The notes under the pieces: generated by a model
The model's input: only the letters and a program-made list of their open reading frames with translations
What the model was told of the DNA's origin: nothing
Databases searched by the model: none
Made by a program: the position numbers and the translations under genes
Assembly (NCBI GenBank): GCA_905221605.1
Contig: CAJNDS010001380.1
Coordinates: 272,501 to 297,500, forward strand
Reading direction: 5' to 3'
Source of the DNA: Symbiodinium natans
Taxonomy: Eukaryota; Sar; Dinophyceae; Suessiales; Symbiodiniaceae
DNA length: 25,000 nucleotides
Part shown: positions 1-9,636 of the stretch, in pieces
How positions within the stretch are numbered: position 1 is the stretch's first letter
Layout of the letters: each line of letters starts with the position of its first letter

Positions 1-71
1 TAAGTGGTTGGGGATGCTTGTTGATGTTATTGGCGAGATGTTTTTATTGCTTTGATTTTTCCTAATTGTCT

Positions 72-123
72 TTCTCTCTCTCTCTCTCTCTCTCGCTCTG
101 TCCCTCTCTGTCCCTCTGCTGAG
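72..123 (+). repeat. CT-rich microsatellite, possible polypyrimidine tract
   Basis: A run of CT dinucleotides passes into TCCCTCTCTG units and ends at ...CTGAG. It sits directly before the candidate exon at 124-209 and would serve as a strong polypyrimidine tract for a 3' splice site at 122-123. Confidence 0.6.
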
Positions 124-209
124 GTCGGTCTACGAAGTCACGCCATACATGGAGCGTTCCGAAGACCAATGCAAGCCGCAAACTCCCAGGACCTAAACCT
201 CTTCCAAAG
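124..209 (+). CDS. Candidate internal exon, product unknown
   Basis: The piece follows a long pyrimidine tract ending in AG and is followed by GTAAAT, a good donor. In the frame starting at the acceptor it is open for 28 codons (begins VGLRSHAIHGAF) and ends with two spare bases. A second frame, from base 125, reads SVYEVTPYMERSEDQ and looks at least as protein-like, but stops at 194-196 before the donor. It may be an upstream exon of the gene ending at 9605, but its phase does not join the exon at 539. No family recognised. Confidence 0.35.
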
Positions 210-538
210 GTAAATCCAACTGTGTAAGAACCCTAAACCGCATAAATATAGGGCCTGCCAAGTAATTAGGCACCCACCCCACACGACCCTATCGGCTAAC
301 CTTTGGGATCATATAGCGAATGTCCAAACGCTTTAAATCCCAAAATGTTGAAAGTTTACTTCGGGACTACCACGCACGAACCAAATACAAAGCCACCACC
401 TCCGTTCTAAACATCACAACCCCTTTAAGAGCCCTGAACTGCAAAACTTCACGCACCCGGGTTCCACTGAGCACGTAAAATCCAAAAATCCCTAAACCCT
501 AAACCCTAAACCCTATAAACCCTAAACCCTAAACCCAG
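210..538. other. Non-coding stretch, probable intron
   Basis: I see no convincing gene. The sequence is moderately AT-richer than the exons, with a short CCCTAAA array at about 487-535 that ends in ACCCAG, the acceptor for the next exon candidate. Confidence 0.4.
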
Positions 539-3500
539 GCTGGGACGAGGCTTGGGCCGAAGAGGGCCCGAAGAAAAAGAAGGCGGCCGCCTCCCCCGCA
601 CCCCCCCCCGCCCCCCACCCCCGTGTTTCCGATATCATGTTGCGGTTTCGGGGTTTAGGGCTTGGGTTTAGGTTCAGGGTTTAGGGTTTAAGAGTTTAGG
701 GGTTTAGGGGTTTGGGGGTTTAGGGGGGGGGCAACGTCTGGGGTGAGACCCAAGAAACTCCTCTGAAAAAGCCTGAGGCCCTTGGCAGCAGGACACCCTA
801 AACCCTAAAAAAACACTACACCCTCAACCCTAACCTGTTTCACATCTTTACTTGGCAGAGTGGCACCATTTTCCTTTTTTTGGTTCAACGACTAGCCAAA
901 CCCCCAAAAGGGGTGCCCTTGTTAGAGTATGGGGCGACCAAGTTGAGTTTACGCTTCCTGGCCTTGGCTGGCCACTGGCTTTGGCGGGGTTTAGGGTTTA
1001 GGGTTTAGGGTTTAGGGTTTAGGGTTTAGGGTTTAGGGTTTAGGGTTTAGGGTTTAGGGCTGTGCGAGTAGTGGTTGGAGCTCTTGGGCATGTCTGCCTG
1101 CCGCAACCTGCCGCAAGGCGCTCAGCCGGCCAATGTTACGCCCTTAACCCCAAACCCCAAACCCCAAACCCCAAACCCCGCACCCTAAACGCGCAAACCC
1201 CAAACCCAGAAACCCCAATCCCTACACCCCAAGCACCCTAAACCCCAAACCCCAAGCACCCAAACCCCCAAACCCCAAACTCTACGGTGACGTTTTTTAA
1301 ATAAGTGGAGGGCGGCCAACCAGCAACGGCCAGGAAGGTAGTATAAAAGACCAGTTTAAATCGGCATGTTTTCGTGTTTATGCACTAGCCCCCTCCAGCC
1401 AAGCCCCCCTCCAGCCCCCCCTCCAGCCAAACCCAACCCTTCCTCCACCTCCAGGCTCCACAAACTTCAGCCAAGCCCCCTCCAGCCAACAGCCCACCCC
1501 CTCCAAGCCCCCTCCAGCCAACCGCCCACCCCCTCTTCCCTCTCCACCCTTGCCCCTCCCGCCAACACCCTCAAACCGCCCTCTCTCCAGCCAACCCCCC
1601 CTCCAGCCACCCAGCACCCCTCCAGCCCCTCCCTAAGCACAACCTCCAAACAAACCGCCCCCTTCGCCAACACCCCCCCCACCTCCAGCAACCCCCCCCC
1701 CCTCCAGCCAACCCACCCCTTCCACCAACCCCCTCCAGCACCCTCCCCCACCTTCCTCACCCTTCCTCCAACCCCCTCACCCCCACCCCCCCCCTCCAGC
1801 CAAACCCCCCCTCCAGCCAACCCACCCCCTCCACCAACTCCCCCTAACCCCCTCCCCACCTTCCTCACCCTTCCTCTCCCCAGCCAACCCCCCTCCAGCA
1901 CCCCGCCAACCAACAACCGCCAACCCCCCTCCAGCCAAACCCGACCCCCTCCAGCCAAACCCGACCCCCTCCAGCCAAACCTGCAGGGGTTTTGGCTGGA
2001 GGGTGTTTTGGGGGGGTGTTGGCTGGATGGGGGCGGTGGAGGTTGGCTGGCTGGAGGGGGGGTGTTGGCTGGAGGGGGCTTTGGCTGGAGGGTGTTGGGG
2101 GGTGTTGGCTGGATGGGGGCGGTTAGGCATTTTGGGGGGGGAGGGGGTGTTGGCTGGAGGCGGTTGGCTGCAGGGGGTTGGCTGATGGAAACCAGCTGGG
2201 GTTGGAGGGGTGCTGGGTGGAGGTTGGCTGGCTGGAGGGGGAGTGTTGGCTGGAGGGGGCTTTGGCTGGAGGGTGTTTTGGGGGGTGTTGGCTGGATGGG
2301 GGCGGTTGGCTGTGGAGGGGGGCGGTTGGCTGTGGAGGGGGGCTTGGCTAGGCGGGTGTTTTGGGGGGGGCTGGGGGGGGAGGGGGTGTTGGCTGGAGGA
2401 TGTGGGAGGGGTTGGCTGGAGGGGTGGTTAGGGTGGGGGCTGGAGAGAGGGCGGTTTGAGGGTGGAGGGGGTTTGGGTGATTGGTTGTGAGGTTGGTGGG
2501 GGGGGGGGGTGTTGGCTGGAGGGGGGCTTGGCGCGGGAAGACTTGCTGGAGGGTCTATTTCCGGATGTTTAAAACGCTGGGCGGCCTGACGCCGCGCTCC
2601 ACGGAGGTAGTATGAAATACCTGTTTGACTGTTTAGGTGTCCGGGTATTTAAAAACAGGCACCGTATAACAACCCACCCCTAAACCCCGAACACCCTAAA
2701 CCCCTAAACCGCTAAACCCCAAACCCCCAAACCCCCAAACCCCCCAAACCCCCTAAACCTCCTAAACCCCTAAACCCCTAAACCCCTAAACACCTAAACC
2801 CCTAAACCCCTAAACCCCTAAACCCCTAAACTCCTAAACCCCTAAACCCCTAAACCCCTAAACCCCTGAACCCCTGAACCCCTAAACCCCTAAACCCCTA
2901 AACCCCTAACCCCAAAACCCCAAACCCTAAACCCCGAGGCGAAAAAGGACCCGGACAAGGCCGACAAGAAGGCCAAGTCTGAGAAGCCGGCCACCGGGAT
3001 CGCCAGTGGTACCCTTGTTTGTTATGCCCCTTTTTTTGTTGGGGGGTGGGGGGGGGGGGACTGGGGTTTAGGGTTTAGGGTTTAGGGTTGGTTTGGGGTT
3101 TGGGGTTTAGGGTTTAGGGTTTAGGCTGTACTAGAGGAATATCCCCTTAAGGGGGTTTAAGAGGATGATATTTAGGAACCTTGTGCAGAGGGTTTTAAGG
3201 GCCAGCCTCCTTTGTTATCCCCTGCTTTGCTGGCAAGGTTGCCTTCTTATATACCCCATAAGAAGTTTAGGCTGCATTATCATCCCTTGTTTGTGTCGGC
3301 AAATTTCCCTTTTGTGTATACCCCATGTAAGGGTGTAGGGCTCAGGGTTAGGGTTTGGGCTATTGGGACCCTAAACCCGAAACCCTAAACCCTAAACCCT
3401 AAACCCTAAACCCTAAACCCTAAACCCTAAACCCTAAACCCTAAACCTAGGCCAAGGCCGCCAAGGCCACGAATCCTCTGGCTCTTGGCGTCATGCCCAC

Positions 3501-6500
3501 GGGCAGTCTCGACTTCAAGCCCCTCGCGCCGAGATTTCTGGTTCCGGGTTTACTTCAACCCTAAACCCTAAAACCTAAACCCTAAACCCTAATCCCTAAT
3601 CCCTAAACCCCCTAAACCCTAAACCCTAAAGCAAGGCATCTTTGTGGTGCTTTACTGTAACTTTACATCTTTAGCCTTTTTGGGGTTTATTGGGTTTCTT
3701 AAGAAGCCAGCAAAAAATTAATTTTCAGCTACCCCCCCCCCCCCCCCTAAGTGCAGCCAAGATCTGAAACTTAAACCCCTTCGCCTCTGTGTATGTGTAT
3801 ACATACTAAGTTGTTTGCGTTCAGTGTCTTGGTTAGGGACCTTAAGTAGGGCTTTGTTTTGGCTTCAGGGTTTCAGGGTTCAGGGCAATCAAGGCCCAGG
3901 GCTGTTAAACTTTGAGGGCACGAAACTTGCAACTTGGCCCTAACACCTCGAGCTTCGGGTCTAGGGCTCTCACGGTGTAGGTCTTGGGGGTTAGGGTTTT
4001 CGAGCTAGGGTTCAGGGTTTAGGGTTCAGGGTTCAGGCTTCAGGGTTCAGGGTTCAGGGTTTAGGGTTTAGGGTGCAGGTCCTGTGTAGGTGTTAGTGCC
4101 AGATTTTCAACCGCACACCCGAGGGTCTCCTTTGCGGGGGTCGTGAACGCCATCGAGCCGAAGACGGGCAACTTGCTCATCGACTGCGCGGCCGAACCTC
4201 GACAAGCTACTTTTGTTTCGTGTTTTTTGTTTTGTTGTTTTTTTTGGGGGACCCTAAACCCGAAACCCTAACCCTAAATCCTAAACCCTGAACTTGAAGC
4301 GTAAACCCTAGGCCCTAAACCCTGAACCCTGAACCCTAAACTGCAAACCCAAAACCTTAAACCCAAAAAAAAAAACCGAACCCTAAATGACCCTAAACCC
4401 TAAAAGACCCTAAGCCCTACTGAACCCTAAACCCTGAACCCCAAACCCCAAACCCCAAACCCCAAACCCCAAACCCCAAACCCCAAACCCCAAACCCCAA
4501 ACCCTAAACCCTAAACCCTAAACCCTACAACCCTAAACCCTAAACCCTAAACCCTAAACCCTAAGCCCTGAACCCTGAACCCTAAACCCTAAACCCTAAA
4601 CCCTACCCCTCTCAGCCCCTAAATGTCCAAAACAATCTGGCCCCTAGAACCCTAAACCTTTCAAACCCCGAAGCCCCCTTACACACATCTCCACCCTGAT
4701 GTTTGGTGCTTCGGTTTATTTTGCTTAGGGTCAAGGGTTTTAGGGTTTAGGGTTTTCCGGGTTTTGGGGTTTAGGGTTTAGGGTTTAGGGTTTAGGGTTT
4801 TAGGGTTTAGGGTTTTTGGGTTGTTGGGGGTTTAGGGTTTAGGGTTTTTGGGGTTTAGGGCTTTGCTCCATGGGCTCCCAGGTAGAGTCCCGTGACCACA
4901 CGAATCAAACAAGGTCTCCCCCTAAACCCTAAACCCTAAACCCTAAACCCTAAACCCTAAACCCTAAACCCTAAGCCAGTGGGCACTGGAGATGTTCGTA
5001 GGCACTTGTGGAGATGCAGCACAAGAGCATGTATATAGCGCAACCCTAGACCCTAAACCCTCTCTAAACCCTAAGTCCTAATCCGCACCATAAAGCCAGA
5101 ACACCCTTGATGAACAAATGTGGGGGCTCTTTTCCCCTCTAAACCCTAGAACGGGACGGTGCGCATTGCCGGCACTAGACCCCTGACCGCGCAAGCCCAA
5201 GCCGTCATGGTGAAATGTGCTAAACCCTAAGATACTCCCTCAACCCTAAACCCTAAACCGGAAGATACACCCTAAACCCTAAACCCTAAACTTCAGCACC
5301 TTGAGGTGAGCCGCTACTTCGGGCGCCCTGCCATCATCCAGCCGGGCGCGAACCCGATGAACGCCAAGGTTGGCACCCTGCCTGAAATCTGCCGAGGGTT
5401 TAGGGTTTAGGGTTTAGGTTTAGGGTTTAGGGTTTAGGGTTTAGGGTTTAGGGTTTAGGGTTTAGGGTTTAGGGTTTAGGGTTTAGGGTTTAGGGTTTAG
5501 GGTTTAGGGTTTAGGGTCGCTGTAAAAAGCCTTGGTAGCCCAGTGCCACCGTTTTGCACGTTTTTTGTTCCATGCGCCCTTCTAAACGTAACCAAACCCC
5601 CGAAACATGGTTTTAGGGTTTAGGGTTTAGGGTTTAGGGTTTTGGGATGTTCCCCCGTATACGAACAGTCCTTCATAGGGATTCTAGTACCCCCTATTAT
5701 GACTCCAGGGGCAACATCCCAAGCCCTTAGTACGATATGGTTGCCGGGCGACCAAGAGCAATACGGGTAAAGGGCTTATAGGGTTTCGGGTTGAGGCTTG
5801 GGGTTCAGGGTGTTGGGTTTTAGACTTGGGGTTTAAATTTCCCATGAAAGGCCCTTATCAACCACAAATTTCCTACATTTCCCAAGTACCGTAAACCCTG
5901 AATCCTTTGTAAGCCCTAAACCCTAAACCCCATACTCCAAACCCTAAACCCTAAACCCTAAACCCTAAACCCTAAACCCTACCCCTGAACCCAAGGTTCC
6001 ATTCTAACCTTTCGGCTAACTCCGGAGAATGATCTGCCCATCGCCTTCGACGTGGTGCTCAATGGCTTCGATCAGGCGCCTGCAGAAGAGGTATGGGTTT
6101 CGGGTTTAGGGTTTAGGGTTATAGAGGTCGGAACAACTACTAATCGTATTCCCTCATCCCTTTATGACTATACTAACATAACCCCCCCCCCCCCAAAAAA
6201 AAAAAAAAAAAAAAAAAAACGATTCTAATCAGTAAGGCTCCTAGATGAATTCAGGTCGCTTTTGAGGGTCCTTTTTATAAGGGTGCTGTATTATATAGAG
6301 GACAGGGGCCCTAATTTAGAGAACTATCCCAATACACCGGCCGAGTGTTCGGGGATTGGGGTCAGGGGTTTAGGCTTTAGGGCTTCGGGTTTAGGGTTAG
6401 GACAAGGGATTAGGGATGAGGGGGTTTTCGGGTTAGGGTTTAGGGTATTTAAGCAACAGACCTATCAGATCACATTAGGGCTCCTAACAAGAATTTAGGA

Positions 6501-7328
6501 CATTTACCTCCCGAAGCCCTAACCCTAAAGGGCGTTAGTTCCTGTATAGCCTAACCCACGAGTCCGTGTGTCACCCTACTAGGGCCCAGGGTAGGCCCGT
6601 ATTCCCTTTGTTTAGGGTTTAGGTTCCCTTAAACCAAAAAGCGTGCGCATTTTTTATTTTTCGCTGAGTCTAGCCTCACAACCCACATCATGCTTGCAGG
6701 GCCTTTAGGGGATACCAGTATTCATAAACAAGCGGAATCCTGAACCATAAGCATAGTCGAAAGGAGCTGGGGGATGCTTACGAGAGCATCCTCGACGACG
6801 GCGCCGATGGGGCCGGTTTCCTGAAGCCGGGATGGAGAGAGAGTTTCAATAGACCCTTCAAGGGCTTCCTAAGCCCTAAACCCAAGCCCTTTTGAAAGCC
6901 TGGTTACACGGGCCCTTAATCTGGTCCCTTACCTCCTTTACAGGGTTCTGATGTGTTTACCCTTGGGTTGTGTAGGGTGAATATGGTGTATATAAGGGCC
7001 CATGCTAAGGGACGATGTAACTACCCGAAGATCTTTCGGAGAGATGTGGTGCCAGAAGATTGAGTGTGTGTGATCTTCTGGGGTGATGGAAGTGTTATAC
7101 CCTGTGCTTTGATACCCTCATATTATATACCGTTACCCTACAAGCCCAGCTAGACCAAGTAATACCCCTACGCCCGAGTATATCCACACATACCTTAGAT
7201 ACCAAGTTATACCCTGTCATACCTTACATGCCCTTTGTGCCCTTTATCCCCGATATTTGCCCTTGTATGCCTTTCGTTCCCTGAATCCTACATGCCCTAC
7301 AATACCCTTTACTACCCCAACCAACCTG

Positions 7329-7374
<46 letters not shown>

Positions 7375-9605
7375 CCCCCAAACCTAGAAGTTCAAATGCT
7401 TAGCAACCCAGCTCTGGGGCCCTCCGTGCAGTCTCTACACCCACAAGGGGCTTTCGCATAAAGGTTTCCCCAAGGTGTGCTTCTGAGAGGGATGCCCTCA
7501 AACCCTAAACCCTAAACGATGTGCTTTGGCGGTTGGCCTGCCCGTGGTCTCAGGAAGGGAAAAGGCCCGAAAGGCAAGGAGAAGGGGGAGAAAGGAAAGG
7601 CGAAGGGCCACTCGGCAAGCAGGTTTAGGGTTTTAGCGTTTAGGGTTGCAGGGTTTAGGGCTGTATGGTTTAGGGTTCAGGGTTTAGGGTTTAGGGCTGC
7701 TTTATGTCATAAACCCTAAACCCTAAAACCCTAAAACCCTAAACCCTAAACCCTAATTAAACCCGAAACCCTAAACCCTAAACCCTAAACCCTAAACCTT
7801 TCACACTTCAGCCACCAAGCCCTCAGCTCCAAGCCTGAGTCCCATGTCCCAAGCCCTCAACCCGGCCTGAAAACCTAAAAAACTCAAACCCCAAACCCTA
7901 AACCCTAAAGGGTTCTAAGTCCTCCAGGAAAAGGAAAGAAAGGCGAGAAAGGCTGGAAGGGTGGTGAGTTGGCCACCAAAGGCAAGGGACCTGAAGGCGA
8001 GAGGGGGGGGGGGATCGAGGTGAATTAGGCTTCGGTGCTTCGGGTTCGAGGGCTTGAGGTCTAGGGCCGCAAGCGCATGGGTTTAGGGTGTGAGGGTTTG
8101 TGGTTTAGGGGTTTTAGGGTTTAGGCCCTAAACCATAAACCCGAAACCCTAAACAACCCCAAACCCATGAAGACAAACCCTCAATTCCTAGTGGTTGGGT
8201 TTGCGCTTTAGGGTAAGCCCGTAACCCTAAAGGTTTAACGTTAAGGGTCTAGGGTTTAGGGTATAGGGTTAAACCCCAAACCCTGAACCCTAAAGCCCTG
8301 AGAGACTGGTGACCCGGAAGGGAAAGGAAAGAAAGGCCAACAGAAGGGGCCTCAGGGACTGGACGCAGCCAAAGGCCAGGGAGGTAATACAGGGTTTAGG
8401 GTTTAGAACAAGTGCTACAGTACTACCTTTATGGTTCCGATACGAATATACCATAATGACCGCCCCCCCGCCCCAACACCTTATTCGAATCACAAAGGCC
8501 CTGTTATTTGGGAGCCGAGTTCAGGGTTTAGGCTTTCAACCCTAAACCCTGCACACTAGACCCTAGACCCTAAACCCTAAACCCTAAACCCTAGACCCTA
8601 GACCCTAGACCCTAGACCCTAGACCCTAAACCCTAAACCCTACTAAACCCTAAACCCTAAACCCTAACCCACAAAAGAGCGCCTTTGAAGCCTCAACCCT
8701 TAAGGGCCTCACAGCCTCCCTGAACCTCGTTAAACGCATCAGACCGATGCGTTTAACCACTGCTAGGCAAATCCTCAAGCCCTAGAACAAGTTAGGGTTT
8801 AGGGCTTAGGGTTATGAATTAAGAGCTTGAATTCGTACCAAGCATCCATATCAAGCTTAAGGTATGTTTACAAACTGCTCGGAGCCTAAACCCCTAAACC
8901 CTAAACATTGAACCCTGAACTCAATTCGTTCGTCTTGGGCCCAACCCATAGTAGCGGGTACCATTGTCCCTATTGAAGACTGTTAGTATAAGGGGGAACA
9001 TCCCAATCCAAGACCCTTCTTCAACCTCGGGCCGTCGGCACCCTCCAGACACCTTTGGACAGAGTTGCCCGACACCACCATGTTCCCTAAACCCTAAACC
9101 CTAAAGCCGGGGCCCTAGGGTCCATAAACCTAAAGAGGGTGCAAGGGTGAAAGGTTTGGGGTTTTGGGGAGCCCAAACCCTAAGCCCTACACCTCTAAAC
9201 CCTACACCCTAACCCTAAGTGTTTTGCAAGTTTTAGGGTTTTGGGTTTAGGAACCCACAGTGCCATTATAGTCCGGACATTTAGAGGATTCGGGTTACGT
9301 GGTTTCCGTGGCCTCGACTACCTAGGCCCCCTAGTGGTACCCTCTTCCTTGTCTTGCAGCTGTTCTGCTAGTTGGGTTCCCTTACCTCTTGAAGCCAGAA
9401 GCCCTAAACCCTAAGTCCCCTAACGCCTAAACCCTCAAAACCCTTCATGGGCCCTGTATATGGTCCCTTCCCTTCTCTAAAGGGTTCTGAACTCTAAACC
9501 CTGAACCCTGAAACCTAAACCCGACCAGGCAAGGGCAAGGACGGCAAGGAGAAAGGGAGCCGACTGAAGGGGAAAGCCAACATATCACCTTGGAGGGCCG
9601 GCTGA
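539..9605 (+). CDS. Multi-exon gene A, unknown protein with Lys/Gly-rich C-terminal tail
   Basis: Candidate exons: 539-622, 2939-3008, 3451-3540, 4103-4214, 5297-5368, 6028-6090, 6764-6815, 7554-7622, 7928-7963, 8321-8383, 9529-9605. Typical pieces are WDEAWAEEGPKKKK, KKDPDKADKKAKSEKP, SLDFKPLAPRFL, VVNAIEPKTGNLLID, VSRYFGRPAIIQPGANP, LPIAFDVVLNGF and ELGDAYESILDDGADG. The last three exons join in one phase and end NISPWRAG and TGA at 9603-9605. Exons 4103, 5297, 6028 and 6764 also join in phase. The links 622 to 2939, 3008 to 3451 and 7622 to 7928 do not, so exons are missing or misplaced there. The tail is built of G-K-G-K-x-G units. The valine-rich middle might be beta-sandwich-like, but I recognise no family. 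Introns are filled with telomere-type arrays. The 5' end was not found. Confidence 0.42.
988..1060 (+). repeat. Interstitial TTTAGGG array
   Basis: About ten uninterrupted TTTAGGG units, G-rich strand on +. It lies inside the long putative intron between exons 539-622 and 2939-3008. Confidence 0.9.
1143..1283 (-). repeat. CCCCAAA variant telomere-type array
   Basis: Mainly CCCCAAA units (TTTGGGG on the other strand), mixed with CCCTAAA and CACCCTAAA. The first block is nearly homogeneous, the rest is degenerate. Confidence 0.8.
1292..1357 (+). repeat. Left copy of direct repeat flanking the GGCTGGAGGG array
   Basis: The best-matching part is 1333-1357 (GGAAGGTAGTATAAAAGACC then AGTTT), which matches 2603-2625 with one indel and three substitutions. 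GGGCGGCC and a TTTAAA-like motif upstream are also shared. A TATAAAAG string lies at about 1342-1349, but nothing else marks a promoter. Confidence 0.5.
1386..2530. repeat. 1.1-kb imperfect inverted repeat of CCCTCCAGCCAAC units
   Basis: The left arm (about 1386-1982) is made of CCCCTCCAGCCAA(A/C)CC-type units; the right arm (about 1989-2530) is the same motif inverted, GTTGGCTGGAGGGG. The switch point is near CTGCAG at 1981-1986. Unit spacing varies, with a 20-bp unit repeated three times at about 1925-1979. Strand composition flips from nearly pure C/A/T to G/T/A-rich. An open frame of 374 codons crosses it (Pro-rich, then Gly/Trp-rich), best read as a by-product of stop-free repeat units. 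Confidence 0.85.
2567..2625 (+). repeat. Right copy of direct repeat flanking the GGCTGGAGGG array
   Basis: Contains GGAGGTAGTATGAAATACC then TGTTT, matching the left copy at 1333-1357, plus a shared GGGCGGCC upstream. With the left copy it brackets the inverted-repeat array. Confidence 0.5.
2676..2935 (-). repeat. 8-bp variant array, CCCCTAAA
   Basis: Long, mostly regular array of CCCCTAAA (TTTAGGGG on the other strand), with occasional CCCCAAA, CTCCTAAA and CCCCTGAA units. It ends at CCCCGAG, immediately before the exon candidate at 2939. Confidence 0.9.
3060..3447. repeat. Two telomere-type arrays of opposite orientation around an AT-richer spacer
   Basis: TTTAGGG units at about 3063-3123 and ten CCCTAAA units at about 3378-3447 face each other across about 250 bp with no coding signal. 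The spacer has two similar strings, TATATACCCCATAAG and TGTATACCCCATGTAAG. The second array ends ACCTAG, the acceptor of exon 3451-3540. Confidence 0.75.
3558..4102. other. Intronic stretch with degenerate telomere units
   Basis: CCCTAAA-type units at about 3558-3629, a C16 run at 3732-3747, then a degenerate TTTAGGG/TTCAGGG block at about 3995-4075. No convincing exon seen. Confidence 0.5.
4250..4610 (-). repeat. Mixed CCCTAAA / CCCCAAA / CCCTGAA array
   Basis: The left part is degenerate; about 4440-4502 is a clean block of CCCCAAA; the rest is CCCTAAA with a few CCCTGAA. The variants occur in homogeneous blocks, not at random. Confidence 0.85.
4735..4975. repeat. TTTAGGG block followed by inverted CCCTAAA block
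   Basis: TTTAGGG units with TTTTAGGG and TTTTTGGG variants at about 4735-4862, a 58-bp unique spacer, then eight clean CCCTAAA units at about 4921-4974. The G-rich strands run toward each other (head-to-head). Confidence 0.85.
5397..5517 (+). repeat. Interstitial TTTAGGG array, about 17 units
   Basis: One of the longest clean arrays, with a single short unit near 5413. It starts 28 bp after the donor (GTTGGC) of exon 5297-5368. Confidence 0.9.
5642..5722. mobile_element. Small MITE-like element, copy 1
   Basis: An 81-bp element with terminal inverted repeats: TTGGGATGTTCCCC at the left and GGGGCAACATCCCAA at the right. Its reverse complement resembles 8934-9006 over about 60 bp (by eye roughly 80% identity). 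No coding capacity. A non-autonomous DNA element is the simplest reading; no target-site duplication is clear. Confidence 0.5.
5915..5982 (-). repeat. Interstitial CCCTAAA array
   Basis: About eight CCCTAAA units, the first degenerate, upstream of exon candidate 6028-6090. Confidence 0.85.
6182..6219 (+). repeat. C13 then A25 homopolymer junction
   Basis: Thirteen C run directly into twenty-five A. A retroposed poly(A) tail would look like this on one side, but no target-site duplication or gene body was recognised, so it may be slippage. Confidence 0.7.
6576..6642 (+). repeat. Dispersed repeat family, copy 1
   Basis: The core CTACTAGGGCCCAGGGTAGG followed by CCCGTATTCCCTTTG resembles 15721-15799 and 22817-22850. 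Downstream it shares GGGTTTAGGTTCCCTTA and AACCAAAAAG with the 15721 copy, which has about 12 extra bases between those two motifs. Confidence 0.5.
6940..7329. other. AT-richer non-coding stretch with degenerate ATACCCT/ATGCCCT units
   Basis: No exon seen. About 7090-7329 is full of TACCCT, ATACCCT and CATGCCCT words, looking like a decayed short tandem repeat unlike the telomere unit. A 9-bp stem (CCAGAAGAT/ATCTTCTGG) with a 12-base loop lies at 7052-7081. Confidence 0.45.
7330..7373. repeat. Poly(C) tract of 44
   Basis: Forty-four consecutive C, then GCCCCCA. It is the longest homopolymer here. Its exact length is unreliable in any assembly. Confidence 0.9.
7700..7798 (-). repeat. CCCTAAA array, head-to-head with upstream TTTAGGG units
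   Basis: Degenerate TTTAGGG units at about 7623-7697 face CCCTAAA units across CTGCTTTATGTCAT. The exon 7554-7622 runs straight into the first of these units (donor GTTTAG). Confidence 0.8.
8540..8670 (-). repeat. CCCTAAA array with a homogeneous CCCTAGA block
   Basis: About six consecutive CCCTAGA units (about 8590-8625) sit inside ordinary CCCTAAA units. Block-wise variant amplification is evident. Confidence 0.85.
8729..8757. other. Perfect 12-bp inverted repeat (hairpin)
   Basis: GTTAAACGCATC, then five bases AGACC, then GATGCGTTTAAC: a perfect 12-bp stem. No T-run follows, so it is not a factor-independent terminator. It lies in a putative intron. Confidence 0.8.
8934..9006. mobile_element. 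Small MITE-like element, copy 2 (inverted relative to copy 1)
   Basis: It matches the reverse complement of 5642-5722, ending in GGGGGAACATCCCAA. The CTTGGG left end is kept, but about 8 bp next to it are lost, so one terminal repeat is damaged. Confidence 0.45.
9021..9528. other. Putative last intron of gene A
   Basis: A GC-rich piece at 9021-9083 (CTCGGGCCGTCGG onward) is open on both strands but has no convincing splice sites. The rest is short degenerate telomere-type units and unique sequence. Confidence 0.35.
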
Positions 9606-9636
9606 GCGCTGGCACATTCCCGAATTGATACAGCAA

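Noticed and set aside
841-905. Possible repeat shared with 5536-5608 (AGTGSCACC, T-run, AACCAAACCCCC)
   Set aside because: Matches are short and interrupted; not convincing without an alignment.
1366-2490. 374-codon open frame with ATG after a TATAAAAG string
   Set aside because: It lies entirely in the GGCTGGAGGG inverted-repeat array; composition (Pro-rich then Gly/Trp-rich) follows from stop-free repeat units, and the opposite strand is equally open.
3732-3747. C16 run as a possible origin or recombination signal
   Set aside because: Homopolymers recur across the window without consistent context.
6262-6498. Open frames with GLGFRV or LNPKP peptides (also 7519-7719, 8309-8545, 17392-17685, 21708-21965)
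   Set aside because: These peptides are translations of TTTAGGG/CCCTAAA units, which give one stop per 21 nt in every frame. They should not be taken as proteins or a shared domain.
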